Source: Oscillospiraceae bacterium
Lineage (GTDB): Bacteria; Bacillota; Clostridia; Oscillospirales; Oscillospiraceae
NCBI GenBank assembly: GCA_024404215.1
Contig: JAKSQI010000015.1
Location: forward strand, 1-16,142
DNA: 16,142 nucleotides
Reading direction: 5' to 3'
Made by a program: the position numbers and the translations under genes. Below, piece after piece: positions 6,744 through 12,911 of this stretch (position 1 is the first letter of the stretch; each line of letters starts with the position of its first letter). The notes beneath the pieces are model-generated. The model made no database searches, had not been told where the DNA came from, and saw only the letters and a list, made by a program, of their open reading frames with translations.

Positions 6744-8063
6744 TTGACTGAAGTAATTAGTGTACGCTTTAAAGATAAAGGCAAGGTTTACTTTTTCGCT
6801 CCCGGCAGCAGCAAGGTTGCCGACGGAGATGCCGTAATCGTTGAAACCAGCAAAGGGCTGGAATATGCTGTTTGCAGCTGGGGAAACCATTGGGTGGATG
6901 ATACTGCCGTTGTACAGCCCCTCCGTCCTGTTGTCCGTGTTGCCACAAAAGAGGATACCCGCCGCTATGAGAACAACAAGCAGAATGAGCAGGAAGCCTT
7001 CCGCATCTGTCAGGAAAAGATTCTCTCCCGCGGTCTGGATATGAAGCTGGTAGATGTTGAATATAACTTTGAAGGCTCCAAGATTCTTTTCTTCTTCACT
7101 TCCGATGGTCGTGTGGATTTCCGTGAACTGGTTAAGGATCTGGCCGGTATCTTCCACACCCGCATTGAGCTCCGCCAGATTGGCGTCCGGGATGAAGCTA
7201 AGATGGTAGGTGGCTTGGGCATTTGCGGTCGCCCCTTCTGCTGCAGCCAGTTTTTGGATGATTTCCATCCGGTGTCCATTAAAATGGCCAAAACACAGGG
7301 GCTCTCTCTGAATCCTACCAAAATCTCAGGAACCTGCGGACGCCTGATGTGCTGTCTGAAATACGAACAGCTGGCCTATGAGGATTTAGTAAAAAAAGCC
7401 CCTAAAATGGATGCTTTCGTTGATACTCCCGGCGGAAAGGGCAGCGTAGTGACTATTAATCTACTCCGAAGCTATGCCAAGGTTCGTTTGGAAGACAGCA
7501 CGGATACCATTCCCAAAACCTATCCCTTTGATGAGCTGGAGATTTTGGGAGGCAAGGCTCGTCGTGCCGAATACATTGCCGCCCGTGACAGCGGCCGCCT
7601 GGAGGAAGCCGGCTTTACCCCCTCCCAGATTCGTAAATCCCGACTGGAGGAGGAGCCCGCCAAGGCAGAGGAAGCCCCCTTTGTCTTCGCAGACGGCTCT
7701 GTTGCCGTACCCCGGCCGGAGCCTGCTGAGGAAATTGCCGGTGAGCACCTCAGCCGAAACAATCGGAACAAGCGGAGCAGGAAGCCCCGCCATGGGCAGG
7801 ATACGCCTGAATTAGGCCGACAGGAGACCGGCCGCGAGAACAAACCGAACCGTCCCGGCAAGCCCGGCAATCAAAAGCCTCGTCCCGCCGGCAATGGCGC
7901 TCCCAGGCAAGCTCGTCCCAAGCCCGAGGCTGACAGTTCCCCTGCAGCGGGCAGCAACCAACCCGGCGAGGGCAAAAAGAATCCCCGAAGCAACAATTAT
8001 CGACGCTATAACAAAAAACGCAGTGGAAGCAAGCCCGGAAGCGGTTCTGCCTCCCAGTCATAA
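6744..8063 (+). CDS. ricT: RicT/YaaT-like PSP1 domain protein with long basic C-terminal tail
   Basis: A 439-residue protein whose first ~270 residues are the PSP1/RicT domain. In Bacillus subtilis RicT (YaaT) works with RicA and RicF, binds iron-sulfur clusters and steers RNase Y in mRNA maturation. The cysteines expected for this are visible: Cys161, Cys166, Cys167 (GICGRPFCC) and Cys198, Cys203, Cys204 (GTCGRLMCC). From about residue 275 on, the protein leaves the family core; residues ~337-439 are low in complexity and rich in Arg, Lys, Pro, Gly, Asn and Ser (for example SRNNRNKRSRKPRHG, YRRYNKKR). The Bacillus protein is about 275 residues, so this is an extension of ~165. The start is TTG at 6744, with AGGA at 6733-6736; no better ATG is near. 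It closes the holB operon. No RicA or RicF gene is seen here. Confidence 0.92.
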   Translation: MTEVISVRFKDKGKVYFFAPGSSKVADGDAVIVETSKGLEYAVCSWGNHWVDDTAVVQPLRPVVRVATKEDTRRYENNKQNEQEAFRICQEKILSRGLDMKLVDVEYNFEGSKILFFFTSDGRVDFRELVKDLAGIFHTRIELRQIGVRDEAKMVGGLGICGRPFCCSQFLDDFHPVSIKMAKTQGLSLNPTKISGTCGRLMCCLKYEQLAYEDLVKKAPKMDAFVDTPGGKGSVVTINLLRSYAKVRLEDSTDTIPKTYPFDELEILGGKARRAEYIAARDSGRLEEAGFTPSQIRKSRLEEEPAKAEEAPFVFADGSVAVPRPEPAEEIAGEHLSRNNRNKRSRKPRHGQDTPELGRQETGRENKPNRPGKPGNQKPRPAGNGAPRQARPKPEADSSPAAGSNQPGEGKKNPRSNNYRRYNKKRSGSKPGSGSASQS

Positions 8064-8072
8064 GTCTTCCAC

Positions 8073-8104
8073 CTGCCTCAGCCTTGTCGCTGAGGCAGTT
8101 TTTT
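8073..8104 (+). terminator. Intrinsic terminator of the holB-ricT operon
   Basis: A perfect 10-bp stem CTGCCTCAGC / GCTGAGGCAG with a six-base loop, followed at once by TTTTTT, nine bases after the ricT stop. A textbook intrinsic terminator. Confidence 0.93.
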
Positions 8105-8113
8105 GTCTTTTCC

Positions 8114-8133
8114 TGCTTTAAAGCTTTAAAGCA
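8114..8133. repeat. 20-bp perfect palindrome before the acyl-CoA ligase promoter
   Basis: TGCTTTAAAGCTTTAAAGCA is identical to its own reverse complement. It is built from two CTTTAAAG units overlapping at the centre, lies ten bases past the ricT terminator T-run and 13 bases before the -35 of the next promoter. Its place and symmetry suit a dimeric or tetrameric regulator; this is inference. Confidence 0.6.
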
Positions 8134-8146
8134 TTGAATTTTTATG

Positions 8147-8175
8147 TGGACAAAGTCTCACGATAAGACTATAAT
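8147..8175 (+). promoter_or_regulatory. Promoter of the acyl-CoA ligase gene
   Basis: TGGACA (8147-8152), 17-base spacer, TATAAT (8170-8175), about 62 bases before the ATG. The leader contains a small palindrome CACAGCCTGTG close to 8201-8211. Confidence 0.75.
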
Positions 8176-8237
8176 ATTCGCGTCTGTTCTGACAAAAATA
8201 CACAGCCTGTGCTGTTTGAAACGGAGATAAGATTTCT

Positions 8238-9887
8238 ATGGTTGTTACCGAAGTACTTGAGCGCAATGCCCGCCTCTATCCGGATGAGGTAGCCTTAGTT
8301 GAGCTCAACCCAGAAGAAAAGGACACCCGCCGGGTATCCTGGAAGGAATTCAGTCTGATTGAGCCCACCCGTAACGCCCCCTATCGCAGAGAAATCACCT
8401 GGAGCATCTTTGACGAAAAGGCCAACCGCATGGCCAACATGCTGCTGTCCCGGGGCATCAAGAAGGGCGACAAGGTTGCCATTTTGATGTACAACTGTCT
8501 GGAATGGCTGCCCATTTATTTTGGCGTACTGAAAACCGGTGCCATTGCTGTCCCCTTTAACTTCCGCTATGATGCTTCGGAAATTCTATATTGCGCCGAG
8601 CTGGCCGATACCTGCTGCCTGATTTTTGACCCTGCCTTCGTAGGCCGCATTGAGCGGAATGCTGAACGCCTTTCCAAGGGCCGCATGCTGATTTATGTTG
8701 GTGACGGCTGCCCTCCCTTTGCCGAAAGCTATCGTGAAATGGTTGCTGACTGCTCCAGCAAGGCCCCCGGCATTAAGCTAACCGAAGAAGATTTTGGCGC
8801 CATTTATTTTTCATCCGGCACAACCGGCTTTCCCAAGGCCATTCTTCACAAACACCTAAGTCTGATTCAGGCTGCTGAGATGGAGCAGAAGCACCACGCC
8901 ACCGGTCGTGACGATGTTTTCCTCTGCATTCCTCCCCTCTACCACACCGGTGCCAAATTCCACTGGATGGGCAGCCTGATTGCCGGCTCCAAGGCCGTTC
9001 TGCTGAAGGGTACCAGCCCCGATACTATCCTTCGGGCCATTTCTGACGAACACTGCACCCTGGCTTGGCTTCTGGTTCCCTGGGCTCAGGATATTTTGGA
9101 TGCCCTGGACCGCGGCGACATCAAGCTGGATAACTACAGCCTTGACCAGTGGCGTCTGATGCATATCGGCGCTCAGCCCGTTCCTCCCTCCCTGGTTAAG
9201 CGTTGGAAGGAATACTTCCCCCACCACGATTACGATACCAACTACGGTCTGTCTGAGTCCACCGGTCCGGGCTGTGTTCACCTTGGCATGGAAAACATCC
9301 ACAAGGTTGGCGCCATTGGTGTGCCCGGCTATCGCTGGGAATGCAAAATTGTGGATGAAAACAATAACATTGTCACCCAGGGTGATGTTGGCGAGCTCTG
9401 CGTTAAGGGTCCCGGTGTCATGACCTGTTACTATAACAACCCGGAAGCCACGGCAGAAACCCTGAAGGACGGTTGGCTCTATACCGGTGACATGGCCATG
9501 CAGGACCCGGACGGCTTCATCTATTTGGTTGACCGCAAGAAGGATGTTATTGTATCCGGCGGCGAAAACATCTACCCGGTTCAGATTGAAGACTTCCTGC
9601 GCACCTTTGAAAAGGTTAAGGATGTTGCGGTTATCGGCCTGCCGGATCCCCGCTTGGGCGAAAAAACAGCCGCATTGGTTGAAATTAAAGAAGGCATGTC
9701 CTGTACAGAGGATGAAATCAACGATTTCTGTCTGGATTTGCCCCGATACAAGCGCCCCAAGACCGTTATTTTCATGCCCATTCCCCGTAACGCCACCGGC
9801 AAGATTGAAAAGCCCAAGCTCCGCAAGATGTTCGGCGCTGACAATTTGGTTGCCAAGGAAACCGGCGCAGGCGAAGCTGCCAACTGA
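8238..9887 (+). CDS. AMP-dependent acyl-CoA synthetase (class I adenylate-forming)
   Basis: A 549-residue ligase that should activate a carboxylic acid with ATP to an acyl-adenylate and pass it to coenzyme A. Signature blocks: YFSSGTTGFPK (190-200), YGLSEST (336-342), GWLYTGD (412-418), LVDRKKDVIVSGGENIYP (430-447) and the C-terminal catalytic Lys522 in NATGKIEK. Block order is that of medium/long-chain fatty acid, benzoate and carnitine-type ligases; substrate cannot be chosen. The N-terminus is odd: two similar stretches, VSWKEF (33-38) and ITWSIFDEKANRMAN (53-67), stand where most relatives have one, as if about 20 residues were inserted. Stand-alone gene with its own promoter and terminator. 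GGAG at 8223-8226 lies 11 bases before ATG. The convergent genes beyond the terminator encode an ACT-domain protein and an amidohydrolase, but no shared pathway is shown. Confidence 0.93.
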   Translation: MVVTEVLERNARLYPDEVALVELNPEEKDTRRVSWKEFSLIEPTRNAPYRREITWSIFDEKANRMANMLLSRGIKKGDKVAILMYNCLEWLPIYFGVLKTGAIAVPFNFRYDASEILYCAELADTCCLIFDPAFVGRIERNAERLSKGRMLIYVGDGCPPFAESYREMVADCSSKAPGIKLTEEDFGAIYFSSGTTGFPKAILHKHLSLIQAAEMEQKHHATGRDDVFLCIPPLYHTGAKFHWMGSLIAGSKAVLLKGTSPDTILRAISDEHCTLAWLLVPWAQDILDALDRGDIKLDNYSLDQWRLMHIGAQPVPPSLVKRWKEYFPHHDYDTNYGLSESTGPGCVHLGMENIHKVGAIGVPGYRWECKIVDENNNIVTQGDVGELCVKGPGVMTCYYNNPEATAETLKDGWLYTGDMAMQDPDGFIYLVDRKKDVIVSGGENIYPVQIEDFLRTFEKVKDVAVIGLPDPRLGEKTAALVEIKEGMSCTEDEINDFCLDLPRYKRPKTVIFMPIPRNATGKIEKPKLRKMFGADNLVAKETGAGEAAN

Positions 9888-9914
9888 TCGCATAGTATAA
9901 CTCCAAGCAATACA

Positions 9915-9954
9915 AGGACCGCAAGGCTTTGCCTTGCGGTCCTCTCTTTTCTTA
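9915..9954 (+). terminator. Terminator of the acyl-CoA ligase gene, possibly serving both strands
   Basis: A perfect 13-bp stem AGGACCGCAAGGC / GCCTTGCGGTCCT (9915-9927, 9931-9943) with a three-base loop, followed by CTCTTTTCTT on the plus strand. It sits between converging genes; the minus-strand T-tract is weak, so it mainly serves the acyl-CoA ligase. Confidence 0.85.
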
Positions 9955-9969
9955 CAGCGTCTCGGTCTG

Positions 9970-10374
9970 TCAGTACACCGTATAACCGGCAGCCTGCAAA
10001 CGCTGATTGACAATGTCCACATCCTCGCAGGAAAGCAGAATGAGGGGCATACCGTTTTCCCGTCGATAGCCCAAATACATGTAGTTCACATTCACGTTCA
10101 TCTGCTCCGGCACGGCCAGCAAGCTCTGCAGGGCACCCGGCTTATCGTCCAGTTCAACACCAATCACCCAGCTGCTGCGGCAGAGATAGCCCTTCTCCGA
10201 AAGAACCCGGAGTGCCTCCGCAGTGTCCGAAACAACCAACCTCACGGTACCAAATTCTGCTGAGTCGTTGTTGACAAAAGCCAGCACATTGATGTCAGCC
10301 TCGGTCAAAGTCCCCAGAAGGCTTCTCATGGCCCCCTTTTTGTTTTCGGTATATATTGAAATCTGTTCTATCAT
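9970..10374 (-). CDS. Tandem ACT-domain protein
   Basis: A 134-residue protein made of two ACT domains and nothing else: residues 1 to about 64 (beginning IEQISIYTENKKGAMRSLLG) and about 68 to 134 (beginning SWVIGVELDDKPGALQSLL). The N-(K/R)-x-G-A/PG-A-L turns are the typical ligand-binding loops. Stand-alone ACT pairs (COG4747-like) usually sense an amino acid or similar small molecule and control a partner enzyme. I took the ATG at 10374: it has AAGGAG seven bases upstream and overlaps the stop of the amidohydrolase gene by four bases (ATGA), so the two are coupled. The frame is open further upstream, but that stretch lies inside the amidohydrolase gene. Ligand and partner unknown; in some anaerobes such proteins lie beside aryl/acyl-CoA ligases, and one is next door on the opposite strand. 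Confidence 0.85.
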   Translation of the reverse strand: MIEQISIYTENKKGAMRSLLGTLTEADINVLAFVNNDSAEFGTVRLVVSDTAEALRVLSEKGYLCRSSWVIGVELDDKPGALQSLLAVPEQMNVNVNYMYLGYRRENGMPLILLSCEDVDIVNQRLQAAGYTVY

Positions 10375-11327
10375 GGCCTGACTCCTTTTCCCACGCAAAG
10401 CTTCAGTAAAGCGGCAGCATTGCCGCCCATAATGGCATTCTTCTCTTCTTTGGTTAAATTCAATCCGGCAATGAGCTCCACGGCTTCCTTTTGGCTGCAC
10501 CAGGGGTTATCACTGCCAAATAGAATTCGGTCTGTTCCATGCAGTCGAATCAGCCGCAGGAACTCCTCATCCCCCAGATAGCGCTTCTGGCTGCCATCGG
10601 TTCCGCGGACCAAATTGGCCGAATAGGAGGTATCAAACCAAACATCCCGTCCTGCCAAAAGCTTTTCCACACCGTCCCAACAGTCCCAGCCTCCCATATG
10701 GGCTAAAACCAGCCTATCCGGCCTTACATCTTCAAGCACATGCAGAATCTTTTCCGGGGTGGCCTGCCCCTGCCCGGGGAAACTGACATCATAGCCGGCA
10801 TGGATTATTACAATCATCCCATATTCGCAGGCAGTACCAACCAGGCGCTTATAGCGGATATCATCAAAATCCACTTCCTGAAAAACCGGGTGGAGCTTGA
10901 TTCCCTTAATGGCGTGGCTGTCCAAAAGTGACAGTATCTCCCGATAATTGGTATTGTCCGGGTGCAGGCTTCCAAAAGAAAGAATGCCCGTTTCCTCCGC
11001 TCTCTCATTTACCTGAATAGCGTTATCGTTAATGCTCGTATGCTGACGGTCATGGGTTGCCACAGGAAGAACCACACTTTTTGTTACACCGGCATCTCGC
11101 ATACTGCGCTGCAGCCCCTCATTGGTGCCATCGCTGTAATAGCGGATACCGCCGCTGGCAGACAAACGGTTCAAGGCCTTCTCAGCAATCCTTGCAGGAA
11201 AGGTATGCGTGTGGAAATCAATAATCGGCCCGTCGCAGCTGCTGAGACATTTCTTGTTTTCCTCCGCCAGACTTCGGTAGATTTCTTCCTTATCAGGATT
11301 ATCCACCGTGATAATGCCCGGAATCAT
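10371..11327 (-). CDS. Amidohydrolase-family metal-dependent hydrolase (PF04909 type)
   Basis: A 318-residue TIM-barrel hydrolase of the amidohydrolase-2 group. Metal and catalytic residues can be followed through the barrel: HxH at His39 and His41 (DFHTHTFP), Lys144 and His146 (GIKLHP), His176 (IIHAGYD), His210 (LAHMGG) and Asp273 (LFGSDNPW). This group includes decarboxylases and hydrolases of cyclic or aromatic acids; no narrower substrate is justified. ATG at 11327 has only a modest site (AGAGGG) upstream. The 34 residues before DFHTHTF are longer than in most relatives. It is the first gene of a two-gene unit with the ACT protein and is transcribed from the divergent promoter at 11370-11398. 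Confidence 0.88.
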   Translation of the reverse strand: MIPGIITVDNPDKEEIYRSLAEENKKCLSSCDGPIIDFHTHTFPARIAEKALNRLSASGGIRYYSDGTNEGLQRSMRDAGVTKSVVLPVATHDRQHTSINDNAIQVNERAEETGILSFGSLHPDNTNYREILSLLDSHAIKGIKLHPVFQEVDFDDIRYKRLVGTACEYGMIVIIHAGYDVSFPGQGQATPEKILHVLEDVRPDRLVLAHMGGWDCWDGVEKLLAGRDVWFDTSYSANLVRGTDGSQKRYLGDEEFLRLIRLHGTDRILFGSDNPWCSQKEAVELIAGLNLTKEEKNAIMGGNAAALLKLCVGKGVRP

Positions 11328-11369
11328 GGACTTGCCCTCTTTCTGCCTCTCCAGGCTTTTATTTTTCTT

Positions 11370-11398
11370 AGTATACCACAGGCCTCTTCCGGTTGCAA
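11370..11398 (-). promoter_or_regulatory. Promoter of the amidohydrolase-ACT unit
   Basis: Minus-strand TTGCAA (11393-11398), 17-base spacer, TATACT (plus 11370-11375), with TGG before the -10, i.e. an extended -10. The -35 hexamer is its own reverse complement and is also used, at equal spacing, by the promoter facing the other way. Confidence 0.7.
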
Positions 11399-11421
11399 AG
11401 GAAAGCCGTTCGTGCTATTGT
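11393..11421 (+). promoter_or_regulatory. Promoter of the iron-containing alcohol dehydrogenase gene
   Basis: TTGCAA (11393-11398), 17-base spacer, TATTGT (11416-11421), with TGC directly before the -10, making an extended -10 that may offset the imperfect hexamer. The -35 is shared with the divergent promoter. Confidence 0.65.
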
Positions 11422-11456
11422 AGCAATATCAAATATTTAAGCAGGAGGCTGATTGT

Positions 11457-12602
11457 ATGCAGGCGTTTACGTTGCGTCCCGCTCCCACCCTTGTATTCGG
11501 CGAGGGTGAAAGCCGCAATTTGGAAAAATATCTAAAAGATTTTGGCATAAAAAAAGCTGCCATCGTACACGGCAAGGGTACAAAGGCTGCCGGACTCATA
11601 GACCCCATTCTTGATGCTATAAAGGATATTCCCTATATCACCAGTGACGCTATTGTGCCGGAATCTCCGGATACAGCTGTTCAAGCTGTCCGAGATGCCC
11701 TCTATGGACAAGGGGTTGATGCTGTTGTTGCTGTGGGTGGAGGCTCCTGTATTGATACAGCACGTGCTGCCATGCTGCTGAGCCGGACACAGGAACCGGT
11801 TTCCGATTTTTTCACCCGGTTTCCTGACAGTACAGCCGATGATATCAAATTTATCTGCATCCCCACTACCGCCGGCACCGGTGCCGAAATGTCTCCCGGC
11901 GGTCCCATTACCAACACGGCTACCCATGTAAAATCCGGTCTTTTCTGCGGTTTTAAAATGACCGACCTGGTCATTCTGGATCCTGAGCTGACCTTAAAGC
12001 TCTCTCCCTTCACCACCTATACCTGTGCCATGGATGCCTTATGCCACGCTTTGGAGGCCATGACCGGTAAAATGCGGAACGCCATGACAGATGTCATTGC
12101 CGGACAGGCTGTCAGGTATGTATGGGAGGCTCTGCCTGTGGTTATGGATGAAAATCCGGAGGATTCAGATGCCAGAGGCAAGCTGCTTTTGGGCAGCAAC
12201 ATGGCCATCGGCTGCCAGAACCTGCGCCATTTGGGCCATGCTGTATGCCAGCCCATTGGCGGCCGCTTCCAGCTGCCTCACGGTTATACCTGTGCCTTGG
12301 TTCTCCCTCCCATGCTGGAGCAGCTCGCCGACATTGAGGAGCTTAAAGGGGTCTGGCTGCTTTTGTCCGCTTTTCTTGGGCTGACCTCGGATCAGCCTGC
12401 CGCTGAGTTGGCCGCCCGCTTTTACGAAATGAATCACCGTTACGGCATCGCCCCTTTAAAAGAAAAGGGCATTTCTTTGGAGGAGGCACTGGCCTGCACG
12501 GACCAGATTCTTGCAGATGGCCGCCTTCTGCCCAACTGCCCCAAAGCAGTCTCGCGGGAGATGGTAGAAGCCGTCATCCGTTCCATGGTGGAAGGGCGTT
12601 AA
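11457..12602 (+). CDS. Iron-containing alcohol dehydrogenase
   Basis: A 381-residue group III (Fe-dependent) alcohol dehydrogenase, NAD(P)H-linked. The nucleotide-binding loop GGGSCID is at 94-100, followed by the family block CIPTTAGTGAEMSP (134-147). Metal ligands appear as Asp193, His197 (MDALCHALEAM), His261 (LRHLGHA) and His275 (LPHGYT), spaced as in FucO-type enzymes. Such enzymes reduce aldehydes or oxidise primary alcohols and diols in fermentation; the exact substrate is open. ATG at 11457 follows AGGAGG (11443-11448) by eight bases. It stands alone between a divergent promoter and a terminator hairpin. Confidence 0.94.
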   Translation: MQAFTLRPAPTLVFGEGESRNLEKYLKDFGIKKAAIVHGKGTKAAGLIDPILDAIKDIPYITSDAIVPESPDTAVQAVRDALYGQGVDAVVAVGGGSCIDTARAAMLLSRTQEPVSDFFTRFPDSTADDIKFICIPTTAGTGAEMSPGGPITNTATHVKSGLFCGFKMTDLVILDPELTLKLSPFTTYTCAMDALCHALEAMTGKMRNAMTDVIAGQAVRYVWEALPVVMDENPEDSDARGKLLLGSNMAIGCQNLRHLGHAVCQPIGGRFQLPHGYTCALVLPPMLEQLADIEELKGVWLLLSAFLGLTSDQPAAELAARFYEMNHRYGIAPLKEKGISLEEALACTDQILADGRLLPNCPKAVSREMVEAVIRSMVEGR

Positions 12603-12615
12603 ACAGAAAACCACT

Positions 12616-12660
12616 GGAATCCTGCCGGAAGGTCTACCCAACCCTTTCCGTCAGGATTCC
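12616..12660 (+). terminator. Terminator hairpin of the alcohol dehydrogenase gene
   Basis: Arms GGAATCCTGcCGGAAgg and ccTTTCCGtCAGGATTCC pair with one internal mismatch and one bulge; the outer 9 bp are perfect. Followed by TCTTTGTT, a modest T-rich tract. It begins 13 bases after the stop codon. Confidence 0.7.
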
Positions 12661-12798
12661 TCTTTGTTATGAAAGATGCCCAAAGTCCCCCTCTTTATAT
12701 TTATGTTTCTTCACTATCTCATGGTTTATTTTCCATTTTTTTAGTACATTTTCTCTTATAATTACAATTTTTATACCTAATTATACAGATTTATGGAA
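12661..12798. other. AT-rich intergenic stretch upstream of the fhs promoter
   Basis: No open gene is supported here. The 138 bases are about 26% G+C by hand count, far below the neighbouring genes, with T- and A-tracts reaching up to the -35 of the fhs promoter, as an UP element or curved DNA would. A second TATAAT (12757-12762) has no matching -35. TTCTCTTAT (12751-12759) is repeated inverted as ATAAGAGAA (12832-12840) on the far side of the promoter. Confidence 0.5.
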
Positions 12799-12827
12799 TT
12801 GACTGCTAATTTTGGCAATTGTATAAT
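12799..12827 (+). promoter_or_regulatory. Strong promoter of the fhs-fchA-folD operon
   Basis: TTGACT (12799-12804), 17-base spacer, perfect TATAAT (12822-12827), behind an AT-rich upstream tract. Expected transcript start around 12833-12836, leaving a leader of about 77 bases that begins with the hairpin at 12836-12880. Confidence 0.85.
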
Positions 12828-12835
12828 GACCATAA

Positions 12836-12880
12836 GAGAAGAGTCAGCCCCTCGGTGCAGGGACACCCAAGACTCCTCTC
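12836..12880 (+). promoter_or_regulatory. Structured 5' leader of the fhs mRNA
   Basis: GAGAAGAGTC (12836-12845) pairs with GACTCCTCTC (12871-12880) with a single A-C mismatch, enclosing 25 bases in which either CCC/GGG (12848-12850/12860-12862) or GGTG/CACC (12854-12857/12864-12867) can form a second, mutually exclusive helix. The stem begins at or within a base or two of the predicted transcript start. It does not match the THF or ZTP (pfl) riboswitch cores that I know. It could be a small ligand-binding RNA or simply a 5' mRNA-stabilising hairpin. Confidence 0.5.
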
Positions 12881-12911
12881 AACCGAAACATTTTGAAAGG
12901 AAGCGCTTACC

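Noticed and set aside
10375..10500. A longer N-terminus for the ACT-domain protein.
   Set aside because: The extra codons lie inside the amidohydrolase gene and have no ACT-like sequence; ATG 10374 has a good site and an ATGA overlap.
12831..12911. The fhs leader as a THF or ZTP (pfl) riboswitch.
   Set aside because: The conserved core segments of those classes, as I remember them, are not found, and the element is too short for the THF class. It is reported only as an unassigned structure.
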